Position numbers and translations under genes: made by a program. From Methanobacterium sp. (GTDB lineage: Archaea > Methanobacteriota > Methanobacteria > Methanobacteriales > Methanobacteriaceae), in NCBI GenBank assembly GCA_021372715.1, contig JAJFTX010000198.1:1-10851 (forward strand): a DNA stretch of 10,851 bases. The letters are read 5' to 3'. Shown one piece after another: positions 1 through 6,329 of the stretch. Under the pieces are notes generated by a model, which saw nothing but the letters and a program-made list of their open reading frames with translations, did no database searches and had not been told where the DNA came from. Position 1 is the first letter of the stretch. The number at the start of each line of letters is the position of its first letter.

Positions 1-2
1 AA

Positions 3-902
3 GGAGATAGTAACTTTGCTAAATCAATGGTACTGGGTGGATCCTTCGGTTCTTTAGGTGGGGGATTCGGTACAGAAATAGGAACCGCACCTAACCTCAT
101 GGCAGCAGCTTACACTGGGATTCCTTTTGCAAACTGGATGGTCTTTGGATTCCCACTAGCATTTATTTTAATGACCATAATGTGGAAATGGCTAGGATGG
201 GTTTACAAACCAGAGATTAAGGGAATAGTAGGTGGAATGGACACCATATCCGAAAAAATGGAATCTTTAGGATCCATAACAAGGACAGAAAAACTAACCA
301 TAGTATTATTACTATTCACTATTGGATTATGGGTCACATCAAGCTTCACAGGAATAAACAGTTATTCAGTAGCTTTAATAGGTGCAGTATTATTTTTTGT
401 TTTCAAAGTGATCGACTGGAAAGATGCACAAACCGGTGTAGACTGGGGATTAATCATCTTCTTCGGGGGAGCATTATCACTAGGAGCAGCACTGCTAAAC
501 ACCGGGGCAGCAGCATGGTTAATAAATGATATTGTAGCATTTTTAGGACCAAATGCATCAACGGTACTCATAACAATAGTACTGATGGTTATAGCGGTCG
601 CTATAACACAGGTGATGTCCAATATAGCCCTTGCCGCAATATTAGTACCATTATCTGTTACTCTGGCAACTGCACAGGGACAACCAATAGGAATATACGC
701 CGTACCAGTTGCAATCGCCTGTAGCTTATCATATATGCTACCAACAGCAGATCCAACCGTTGCTATGGCCTATGGTACAAACTACGTGAAAATAAAGGAA
801 ATATTCAAAGCAGGATTCCCCCTAGTAATAATAGGAATAATATTAACCATACTAGTACTTTTACCCGTAATACAATTTGCACCATGGCTTATAGGAGCTT
901 AG
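3..902 (+). CDS. DASS/SLC13-family anion transporter, 5'-truncated by window edge
   Basis: The reading frame is open to the window edge, so the gene begins upstream; the ATG at 27 is internal. About 299 residues are visible, against roughly 440-500 for the family, so the N-terminal part is missing. The fragment is strongly hydrophobic, with several membrane segments. Near its start is a glycine-rich stretch ending GTEIGTAPN (fragment residues 23-31), which resembles the DASS loop following the first SNT motif. Around residues 203-216 is QVMSNIALAAILVP, matching the second SNT ion/substrate motif, here SNI rather than SNT. DASS proteins are usually sodium-coupled importers of dicarboxylates, citrate or sulfate; the substrate cannot be read from the sequence. 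A UspA gene follows 81 nt downstream on the same strand. The family is fairly sure, the substrate unknown. Confidence 0.85.
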   Translation, partial: GDSNFAKSMVLGGSFGSLGGGFGTEIGTAPNLMAAAYTGIPFANWMVFGFPLAFILMTIMWKWLGWVYKPEIKGIVGGMDTISEKMESLGSITRTEKLTIVLLLFTIGLWVTSSFTGINSYSVALIGAVLFFVFKVIDWKDAQTGVDWGLIIFFGGALSLGAALLNTGAAAWLINDIVAFLGPNASTVLITIVLMVIAVAITQVMSNIALAAILVPLSVTLATAQGQPIGIYAVPVAIACSLSYMLPTADPTVAMAYGTNYVKIKEIFKAGFPLVIIGIILTILVLLPVIQFAPWLIGA

Positions 903-930
903 ATAACTTAAATAATGCAAATTACTGTAT

Positions 931-948
931 TATTTTTTTTATTTTTTT
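931..948 (+). terminator. oligo-T terminator after the transporter gene
   Basis: An almost pure T tract (T8 and T7 separated by one A) lies about 30 nt after the transporter stop codon and before the UspA gene. Archaeal RNA polymerase commonly terminates at such U-rich tracts without a stem. It would at least partly uncouple the two genes, although no clear separate TATA box at the right distance is seen for the UspA gene. Confidence 0.5.
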
Positions 949-970
949 AAAAGAAAAAATGATATAAATA

Positions 971-986
971 AGGAGGTACAATTTTG
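971..986 (+). promoter_or_regulatory. strong SD fixing a TTG start for the UspA gene
   Basis: AGGAGGT at 971-977 is a near-perfect Shine-Dalgarno sequence, followed after six bases by TTG at 984. The next residues (NRKILLPVD) align with the normal Usp N-terminus, so TTG is the real initiator. Confidence 0.8.
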
Positions 987-1430
987 AACAGAAAAATATT
1001 ACTACCTGTTGATAATTCAGGGTCAGCAGAAAGAGCGGGTGAATATGCTATCGCAACTGCAGGATTAGATATGGCTGATATAATAGTCTTAAACGTGATC
1101 GACACCTATTATCTGAATTCACTACCACAAAACGATCTAAGAGAAAAACTGGATAAGCAGTTCAGGAATGAAGGAAGAGAAGCTGTTGAAAGATATGAAA
1201 AAAAGATTGAAGATGAGAAATGCTCAGGTAATTGTAAAAATATTAAATTAATTACTATGATTAAAGAAGGTAAGCCAGAAGAGGTTATTTTAAAAACTGC
1301 TGAAGAAGAAGAAGTTGATCAGATAATCATGGGAAAATCGGGTAAAGATAAAATTGAAAGATTCTTCGTGGGAAGTACCACTGAAAGAGTTATTAGAGGA
1401 GCAAAAGTTCCGGTAAGTATTATTCCTTAA
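984..1430 (+). CDS. UspA-family universal stress protein (ATP-binding type)
   Basis: A 148-residue single Usp domain with the HUP Rossmann-like fold, the usual family length. It opens with KILLPVDNS, where Asp10 is at the adenine-contacting position known from ATP-binding Usp proteins such as MJ0577. The C-terminal part carries G117-x2-G120-x9-G130-S131, which matches the G-2x-G-9x-G(S/T) phosphate-binding motif exactly, so it probably binds ATP. It ends in the typical VPVSIIP strand. The start is TTG: AGGAGGT at 971-977 is six bases upstream, and no ATG nearby fits. A CSGNC pair of cysteines mid-protein is a small oddity. Usp domains often sit beside transporters and may modulate them; the transporter gene directly upstream fits this, but a T-tract lies between. 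Family call very sure; cellular role unknown. Confidence 0.93.
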   Translation: MNRKILLPVDNSGSAERAGEYAIATAGLDMADIIVLNVIDTYYLNSLPQNDLREKLDKQFRNEGREAVERYEKKIEDEKCSGNCKNIKLITMIKEGKPEEVILKTAEEEEVDQIIMGKSGKDKIERFFVGSTTERVIRGAKVPVSIIP

Positions 1431-1435
1431 AAAAA
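1429..1435 (-). terminator. possible oligo-T terminator for the PAS gene
   Basis: Seven As on the plus strand read as T7 on the minus strand, about 20 nt past the PAS gene's stop codon. It overlaps the end of the convergent UspA gene. A short T tract is weak but acceptable as an archaeal terminator. Confidence 0.35.
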
Positions 1436-1456
1436 GCAAATTGATATAATTATTTC

Positions 1457-2563
1457 TTATTGGGTTATATCTATCCAATAAACAGCAATTCCATCAGTAA
1501 ATGGATATACACTGAATTTAAACAATTTATCAACATTGATTATTCCCTGTACATCAAAATACTGAATTTGATCCTCTTCCATAGTCTTGCGGAATATCTT
1601 TTCACAGATTGTTCCCACAATCTCAGGAAATCTTTCCCATATATTTTGACCAATTAAATCTTCAGGTTCCACATTAACATACTCAGCAGCGCGCTTATTT
1701 ACGTAAATTAACTGCCAATAATGATTTATAGCAACGAATCCATCCTGAATGCTATCTAAAATTTCCGTAATCTGTTTATGACTTTGAACCAGTTCCTGCT
1801 CAGTACGTTTTCGATCTGTATCATCAAAAATATAACCTTTAACCTGAACAAGTTCATTTGATTCATTGAAAATGCCCATTAAATTCGCAACAACATGAAT
1901 GCGCAGCCCATCAGATCTTCTCTGCCAACTCTGATAACCTAGAATTTTACGCTCTGATTTTAGACGTGTTACCAAAAAAGGCCAGTCAAATGGGTTAGAT
2001 TCTGAAATATTCCATTTAAGTGCTGAATTACAATCATCAAAACCGTAAATAGAAGCAAATGCCGGGTTACATTCCATAATTTTTCCATCGATAGTTGCTA
2101 TGAAATCTCCAGTCAGATCCTCATCAAATAATAACCTATACTTCCTTTCACTCTCTTTAAGAGATTCTTCGGCCTTTTTACGCTCCGTATCATCAAAAAT
2201 ATAACCTTTAATCTGAACAAGTTCATTTGATTCGTTGAAAATACCCACATAATTAGAAATCACATGAATTTTCCTATTATCTGGTCTTATATGCCAGCTT
2301 TGATATCCGGTTATTTTTAGTTCTGATTTTATGCGTTCCTTGAGTTTAGCCCAATCTTCAGGGTTAAATTTTGAAATATCAAAATTTAACACCATTTCAC
2401 GATCATCAAATCCGTAAATTTCAATAAATGCAGGATTACATTCTAATATTAGGCCATCTGATGTAGTAATAAAATCACCGGTTAAGTCATCCTCAAACCA
2501 TCGGCGATATTTCTTCTCACTATCCTGAAGAGATTTCTCCGATTCAATAAATGCATCTTTCAT
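1457..2563 (-). CDS. three-PAS-domain sensor protein without output domain
   Basis: A 368-residue soluble protein made only of PAS modules. PAS1 spans about 19-126 and PAS2 about 142-249; they are tandem copies with a 123-residue period, sharing LTGDF, ECNPAF, IYGFDD, GYQSW, GIFNESNELVQ and GYIFDDT. A charged helical linker follows each. PAS3 (about 265-368) is a different type, with DGFVAINHYWQLIYVN and a last strand ending WIDIT. The protein stops there: no histidine kinase, GGDEF or DNA-binding domain follows, and there is no membrane segment or signal peptide. Methanogen PAS proteins often pass signals to kinases elsewhere, so this may be a stand-alone partner, or a kinase that lost its C-terminus. 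The ligand is unknown. The ATG at 2563 has only a weak upstream AGGT as SD. The gene is convergent with the UspA gene. Confidence 0.88.
   Translation of the reverse strand: MKDAFIESEKSLQDSEKKYRRWFEDDLTGDFITTSDGLILECNPAFIEIYGFDDREMVLNFDISKFNPEDWAKLKERIKSELKITGYQSWHIRPDNRKIHVISNYVGIFNESNELVQIKGYIFDDTERKKAEESLKESERKYRLLFDEDLTGDFIATIDGKIMECNPAFASIYGFDDCNSALKWNISESNPFDWPFLVTRLKSERKILGYQSWQRRSDGLRIHVVANLMGIFNESNELVQVKGYIFDDTDRKRTEQELVQSHKQITEILDSIQDGFVAINHYWQLIYVNKRAAEYVNVEPEDLIGQNIWERFPEIVGTICEKIFRKTMEEDQIQYFDVQGIINVDKLFKFSVYPFTDGIAVYWIDITQ
1818..2247 (-). repeat. near-identical 61-bp segments in tandem PAS units (369-bp period)
   Basis: Positions 1818-1878 and 2187-2247 match at 58 of 61 bases. 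All three differences are transitions; two are silent and one exchanges Ile and Val. The offset is 369 bp, exactly 123 codons, and equals the PAS1-PAS2 period. The rest of the two PAS units has diverged more, so this stretch suggests local gene conversion or strong constraint after a duplication. Confidence 0.85.
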
Positions 2564-2610
2564 CTTTTAACCTATTACCTTTATTAATCCTGAATTATTG
2601 AAATCCAGAT

Positions 2611-2651
2611 TATAATAATATATAATCACCAAGAATACGAATTTATAAACG
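2611..2651 (-). promoter_or_regulatory. candidate TATA elements for the PAS gene
   Basis: Read on the minus strand, 2617-2626 contains TTATATATTA, and TTTATAAA lies further upstream around 2641-2650. The nearer box would place transcription start near 2595, giving a leader of about 30 nt before the ATG at 2563. These are pattern matches only, in a generally AT-rich stretch. Confidence 0.35.
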
Positions 2652-2711
2652 CTAGAATATAAATATTCATCTATGCCCATATTCTCATGTTCTTATTAAA
2701 AATTACTTAGT

Positions 2712-2724
2712 CTATATATAAAAA
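2712..2724 (+). promoter_or_regulatory. relict TATA box upstream of the broken flavoprotein gene
   Basis: CTATATATAAAAA lies about 55 nt before the ATG at 2779 and fits an archaeal TATA box. An AAGGA about 10 nt before that ATG is a plausible SD. The promoter may outlive the gene it served. Apart from this box and the PAS promoter elements, 2564-2778 shows nothing recognisable. Confidence 0.35.
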
Positions 2725-2778
2725 CTTTCAAAAAAGACCAAATAGTATTCATAAAACTAGAAAAAGGAATGAAATATA

Positions 2779-3300
2779 ATGAAAATAATCTGATTGTTGT
2801 GAAGCCCACGGAAAGATATTAACACCCAAATTATGTTTGAAGAAGCACTTAATGGTGCTGCTGATGCTGGCGCTGATAAAAAAAATGTTTAAATTAAAAT
2901 AATATAAAGATATCACCCTGCAAAGCCTGTATGTACTGTAAAGATAGTGAAGGGGAATGTGCAACAGAAGATGATATGCAGACTATCTACGATGAACTGA
3001 AAGAAGTAACAGGATTCATTCTAGGTTCACCCGTATATGTGGCAGATGTCTGCCCAGTCAAAAATATTCACCGATCGCTTATATGCTTTCTTTAGCACAG
3101 GATTTCAGGAAAAAAACGTAGCTCTTATATTTTCCCAGGGAAATCCAGATGAGAACCTGTTTAAAGAATACTTTTATTACACCAGTGCCTTATTTGAATT
3201 TTTGGGTTGCTACGTGGTGGATATACTGAGTTCTCAGGGGAATGCTATTCCCGGAACCGTTAAAGATAAGAAAGATGTTCTAGAAAAAGCCAGAGAATAG
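2779..3300 (+). pseudogene. decayed iron-sulfur flavoprotein / NADPH-dependent FMN reductase-like gene
   Basis: Joining three reading frames recovers about 174 residues, roughly full length for this flavodoxin-fold family. The frame from 2779 starts MKII, then TGA-Leu-Leu-TGA, then SPRK: the expected FMN-phosphate loop GINGSPRK with both glycine codons turned into TGA. It continues MFEEALNGAADAGAD. Near the A8 run at 2878-2885 the frame moves; the second frame also has a TAA at 2895. It then reads PCKACMYCKDSEGEC (Cys pattern x2, x2, x6), the compact [4Fe-4S] motif of archaeal iron-sulfur flavoproteins, and DDMQTIYDEL...GSPVYVADV. Around 3040-3050 a net two-base loss returns to the first frame, giving SAQSKIFTDRLYAFF and an intact C-terminus to 3300. 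At least three stops and two frameshifts make it non-functional unless sequencing errors are involved. Confidence 0.88.
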
Positions 3301-3378
3301 GTAGGAATATGATTAAAGGATGAATTAGTATAAAATATGAAAAATGATAAGATGAACTTAAATCAACAGTACATATAA

Positions 3379-3840
3379 CTAATCTGTTTTAACTATGGGA
3401 ATTAATACCTCTGTCAACAATTCGCTTTCCTCTACTTCATCCGGACTGTTCAGATAACTTTCCATGACAGTTCCTGCTATCTGATAACCTTCTTTTATGG
3501 CATATTCAATTAAATCCATATATGCGGATGCAGCATCTCCATAGGGTCCTTTGAATATGGTGGATACTACCTGGTGTTCAGTAACTGTTTTTATCTGGAT
3601 TTCACCTTCAGCTTCCAATTCACCCATAAAAGATGCTCCCACTTCCCATTCTAATTCTTCTTCAGGAACTTCCAAGGGACTGTTGTAATAAATCCCGTAG
3701 ATTGGCATTTGTATTTGCACATTCTTAGACATTAACCATCCTACCAGCTTTCCCAATGTTTCTGGAATTTTTTCATAACTACCTTTCTGATTTATAAAAG
3801 CCGCCAGATAAGAGGGTATGGTTTTAATTTCTATTTTCAT
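3379..3840 (-). CDS. GyrI-like / AraC effector-binding-domain protein
   Basis: About 153 residues forming one stand-alone GyrI-like small-molecule-binding domain, built from two SHS2-type halves. It starts with the typical MKIEIKTIPSYLAAFI strand. It has the mid-domain PIYGIYYNSP and GPYGDAASAYMDLIEYAIKEGY segments, and a conserved acidic end, SPDEVEESELLTEVLIPI, in which the Glu of TEV matches the buried glutamate of the family. No DNA-binding helix-turn-helix is attached. Relatives bind hydrophobic or cationic ligands or, in some cases, hydrolyse them; the ligand here is unknown. The frame extends to a GTG at 3849, but that GTG lies within AGGAAGTG, which itself makes a good SD six bases before the ATG at 3840, so ATG is preferred. 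It is convergent with the broken flavoprotein gene. Confidence 0.88.
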   Translation of the reverse strand: MKIEIKTIPSYLAAFINQKGSYEKIPETLGKLVGWLMSKNVQIQMPIYGIYYNSPLEVPEEELEWEVGASFMGELEAEGEIQIKTVTEHQVVSTIFKGPYGDAASAYMDLIEYAIKEGYQIAGTVMESYLNSPDEVEESELLTEVLIPIVKTD

Positions 3841-3912
3841 ATTTTCCACTTCCTATACAATGATTAATTTTAAAGATAAGTATTATATCAGTTATGGATG
3901 AGCATTTGAAAA

Positions 3913-3926
3913 GTATTTTATAAATT
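3913..3926 (-). promoter_or_regulatory. candidate TATA box for the GyrI-like gene
   Basis: The minus strand reads AATTTATAAAATA here, about 75 nt before the ATG at 3840. This would give a start site near 3890 and a leader of about 50 nt. Sequence match only. Confidence 0.35.
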
Positions 3927-3997
3927 TGAAATTTACGGTGATATGAATACTTAGAAAGATCATTATCTTAAAGAAAAAGTCAATTATGACTTTACAA

Positions 3998-4015
3998 ACT
4001 AATCGATGAGTTAGT
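3998..4015. repeat. short imperfect inverted repeat ACTAATC / GAGTTAGT
   Basis: ACTAA-TC, three bases, then GAGTTAGT form a stem with one bulged base. It sits between the end of the small membrane protein gene and the promoter of the GyrI-like gene, both on the minus strand, so it could be a terminator stem or a regulator site. It shares ACTAATC with the palindrome before the TetR gene at 10744. The surrounding 3850-4055 holds no gene. Confidence 0.35.
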
Positions 4016-4055
4016 AAAAATTATGCCTAATATTTCCAATCAAAAATCTTTATTT

Positions 4056-4442
4056 TCATGTCTTATCCATCAATTCATTCACGTAGATCTTGGTCTGATT
4101 TTTCTTTTTCAAGCTTTTGTACTTCCAATATCCATAAAAAAACCTAATTGACCATAAGAAGTGGAATACAGAAAACCATAATATTTGTAGATAAAAATAT
4201 TCGATAAGACCCATAAAAATGTTGATAAATCCAATTAAAAGGAATATTACAGGATTTCTAATGAAAAATGAAACCGTACCAATGAAAGTCTGAATACCGG
4301 AACTAAAAATCAATGTAGGCGGTACTCCCAGGAAAAACCATAATAAGAAGGCAAATATACCAATTATTATTCTTCCTACTGCCCGTGATTTAGATGTAAC
4401 TTTATCCATCCGAGAAATCCATTTTTCATCTTTATCTTTCAT
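4056..4442 (-). CDS. small membrane protein of unknown function
   Basis: I do not recognise this 128-residue protein. It has a charged N-terminus (residues 1-24), hydrophobic segments at about 25-46, 64-80 and 83-103, and a lysine-rich C-terminal tail, so it likely has three membrane spans. A GVPPTLIF turn ends the first span, and aromatic residues are abundant in the last two. It lies 26 nt after the CruF-like gene on the same strand, so cotranscription is likely. No clear SD precedes the ATG at 4442, and an alternative ATG at 4409 has none either, so the start is uncertain. It stops with TGA, which shows that TGA is a normal stop codon here. It may be an accessory to the CruF-like enzyme, but only position suggests this. 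Confidence 0.7.
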   Translation of the reverse strand: MKDKDEKWISRMDKVTSKSRAVGRIIIGIFAFLLWFFLGVPPTLIFSSGIQTFIGTVSFFIRNPVIFLLIGFINIFMGLIEYFYLQILWFSVFHFLWSIRFFYGYWKYKSLKKKNQTKIYVNELMDKT

Positions 4443-4468
4443 ATTTAAACACTGTATATAATCTGTAA

Positions 4469-5302
4469 CTAATCTAAATCATCATTATTCCATATATTGA
4501 TTAACGCGAGTATAGACACAAATATCATGGTAAACACAGTGATTAAAGCCATATCAACAGTGATTTCATTGAACTGATAAAAGATAGACAATATAGTGCC
4601 AAGACCGGTAATACCATAAATAACCGCCACTTCACTCCAAAATGGTTTATTATAAATTTTATTCACTTTTTCATCTTTAATCGAGTCGTATCTGGATAGA
4701 TATAAAGCAAAAACTTGGAAGAAAATGTACACTACTAAAAACCAGCCGAAGAAATTAGATATGGGCACACCAAAATAAGCTCCTGGATTTGTCCATACCC
4801 AAAGGCCCTGTAAAGTTGATGAAATCGGATCCACACTCAAATCCCACATTACCATGATGAACGCTGCAATAAATGGTACTAAGAATATCTGTTTTCCCTG
4901 GAGTTTTTTACTATACTGACCAGTTAATACATGTGATAACATCCAAGACAGGTATCCTATTGAGAAATATGCAAATATTATGATTAAGGGTACGGTTAAT
5001 AATCCTAGACTGGGAGAATAGTGATAAAAACCAAAGGGAAATCCTGTTACTATGCTTAGATTTTCAAATGAGAAGCTTACTGCCCAAGTTATCAAGAAAA
5101 AGATTATTATATTCTTTTTACCATACCTTTTAGTTCCATTAAGTATAGCGAGAATAAATAACAGAGCAGTGACCAGGAAGGAATCAATGGATAATAAGTT
5201 AGGGTTCCTATAAGTAAAGATCAATAGAATGTTGACAATGAAAAAAACAATTATCAAAGACCATCTAAGTCTACTGAGTTTTTCAGTTATTTTATTGTTC
5301 AT
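4469..5302 (-). CDS. carotenoid biosynthesis family membrane protein (CruF-like, DUF422)
   Basis: A 277-residue integral membrane protein with about seven spans, normal length for the family. Hallmarks are SFSFENLSIVTGFPFGFYHY (about 76-95), then MWDLSVDP (152-159) and FGVPISNFFGWF (177-188); the acidic and polar residues in these loops are conserved. Family members studied in haloarchaea (bisanhydrobacterioruberin hydratase) and in bacteria (gamma-carotene 1',2'-hydratase) add water to a terminal C=C bond of a carotenoid end group. No crtD, prenyl elongase or phytoene gene is in the window, and methanogens of this kind are not known for C50 carotenoids, so the substrate may be another isoprenoid. 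The start is supported by GGAGGATTG about six bases before the ATG. It is divergent from the ferredoxin-domain gene and followed by a small membrane protein. Family sure, reaction unsure. Confidence 0.85.
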   Translation of the reverse strand: MNNKITEKLSRLRWSLIIVFFIVNILLIFTYRNPNLLSIDSFLVTALLFILAILNGTKRYGKKNIIIFFLITWAVSFSFENLSIVTGFPFGFYHYSPSLGLLTVPLIIIFAYFSIGYLSWMLSHVLTGQYSKKLQGKQIFLVPFIAAFIMVMWDLSVDPISSTLQGLWVWTNPGAYFGVPISNFFGWFLVVYIFFQVFALYLSRYDSIKDEKVNKIYNKPFWSEVAVIYGITGLGTILSIFYQFNEITVDMALITVFTMIFVSILALINIWNNDDLD

Positions 5303-5378
5303 TTACAATCCTCCAACAATTTAGGATAGATTAAAAACATCATTCTTTATTATATCAATTAGTTAATTTTATGAATTT

Positions 5379-5396
5379 ATTTTTATATATATTAAA
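5379..5396. promoter_or_regulatory. AT-rich block that can serve as TATA box on both strands
   Basis: The block ATTTTTATATATATTAAA lies in the divergent region between the CruF-like gene (start 5302) and the ferredoxin-domain gene (start 5484). It reads as a TATA-type element in both directions, leaving leaders of roughly 50-60 nt each way. It is the likeliest shared core promoter of this 181-nt intergenic region. Confidence 0.4.
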
Positions 5397-5426
5397 TAGA
5401 TTACTTCCAAAATTTTCTGTTTATCA

Positions 5427-5461
5427 AAAGGAGGTTTATAATATTTTTAAATATATATTAA
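5427..5461 (+). promoter_or_regulatory. ghost ribosome-binding site plus second TATA-like element
   Basis: AAAGGAGGTTTATAATA (5427-5443) looks like a strong SD with spacer but has no start codon after it. It resembles the true site GGAGGATTATAAAATG at 5471-5486. A second TATA-like TTAAATATATATTAA follows at 5447-5461. The pattern suggests a local duplication of the leader or a decayed older start. A promoter here would start transcription close to the ATG at 5484. Confidence 0.35.
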
Positions 5462-5483
5462 ACTAATAATGGAGGATTATAAA

Positions 5484-6302
5484 ATGAAAAGAGATATAAT
5501 AAAAATTAACGAAGAAAAATGCACTGGATGCGGGGCCTGTATGATAGGATGTCCAGAGGGAGCCCTGCAGGTGATAAATGGGAAAGCCAGACTAATCAGT
5601 GATCTGTTCTGTGATGGTTTAGGATCATGCATAGGAGAATGCCCAGAAGATGCTATAGAAATTGAAACCAGAGAAGCAGAACTCTATGATGAAAAAAAAG
5701 TTATGGATAACATTGCAAAAGCTGGACCACATGTTATAAAAGCCCATCTCAAACATTTATATGAACATGGTGAAACAGAATATGTTAATCAGGCTATAGA
5801 ATATTTAAAGGAGAATAATATTGATGTTCCTGATTATGAAGAAGATATTCCACTAGCCTGTGGCTGTCCCGGTTCTATGGAGCAAGATTTAGGAGAACGA
5901 CGTATAGAGAGCCAGCAAGAAGCCCAGATATTAAGTGCAGAACTGAAAAACTGGCCGATAGAGTTGCAACTCTTGAATCCTAACACACCCTACTTAAAAA
6001 ATTCTGATCTTTTAATATCCGCAGACTGCGCTCCCTTTGCCTATGCTAATTTCCATAAAAGATTTCTGAAGGATAAGATTTTGATAATACTCTGTCCCAA
6101 GCTAGATAAAACCATAGACCAATATGTGGACAAGCTAGCTCAGATATTCCAAAAACAAGACATTAAATCCATATCTATAGTACATATGGAAGTCCCCTGC
6201 TGTTCAGGTATAGAAGTAATAATCAAAAGAGCCTTAGAAAAAGCAGGAAAGAATATTATCATCAAAGATTATACTATCTCCATAGCCGGAGACATAATAT
6301 AG
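5484..6302 (+). CDS. ferredoxin-domain protein with cysteine-rich C-terminal domain
   Basis: A 272-residue cytoplasmic redox protein. The N-terminus is a two-cluster ferredoxin fold. The first motif is C13-x2-C16-x2-C19-x3-C23-P; the second is C43-x5-C49-x3-C53-P, where Leu46 replaces the usual second cysteine. A helical segment (about 70-112) leads to a larger domain with C126-G-C128-P, then SADCAPFAYANF (Cys182), ILCPKLD (Cys204) and VPCCSGIE (Cys239, Cys240), enough to hold a further metal centre. I recognise this architecture from uncharacterised 4Fe-4S proteins common in strict anaerobes; as I recall, some sit near hybrid-cluster-protein genes, but none is here. The frame opens at an ATG at 5469, but GGAGGAT at 5471-5477 is the SD for the ATG at 5484. 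It is convergent with the methyltransferase gene, 27 nt apart. Function unknown; electron transfer likely. Confidence 0.85.
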   Translation: MKRDIIKINEEKCTGCGACMIGCPEGALQVINGKARLISDLFCDGLGSCIGECPEDAIEIETREAELYDEKKVMDNIAKAGPHVIKAHLKHLYEHGETEYVNQAIEYLKENNIDVPDYEEDIPLACGCPGSMEQDLGERRIESQQEAQILSAELKNWPIELQLLNPNTPYLKNSDLLISADCAPFAYANFHKRFLKDKILIILCPKLDKTIDQYVDKLAQIFQKQDIKSISIVHMEVPCCSGIEVIIKRALEKAGKNIIIKDYTISIAGDII

Positions 6303-6329
6303 TTCTGATTGTCCTGGAAAATTAATCCA

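Noticed and set aside
2779..2893. UGA read as glycine (a recoded genetic code), since both in-frame TGAs fall on glycine positions of the FMN loop
   Set aside because: The same gene also has a TAA and two frameshifts, the other genes have no in-frame TGA, and the gene ending at 4056 uses TGA as its stop. Pseudogene decay explains it better.
2749..2964. A 71-residue minus-strand frame near the flavoprotein remnant
   Set aside because: It is the antisense shadow of the pseudogene's readable sequence and has no supporting start signal or domain.
3037..3300. A separate 87-residue gene in the intact 3' frame
   Set aside because: Its sequence is the C-terminal half of the iron-sulfur flavoprotein fold, and the missing N-terminal half is readable just upstream in broken frames. 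It has no SD of its own.
4469..5302. Calling the gene cruF within a bacterioruberin pathway
   Set aside because: Only the family is visible. No other carotenoid gene is in the window, so the specific hydratase reaction is not supported.
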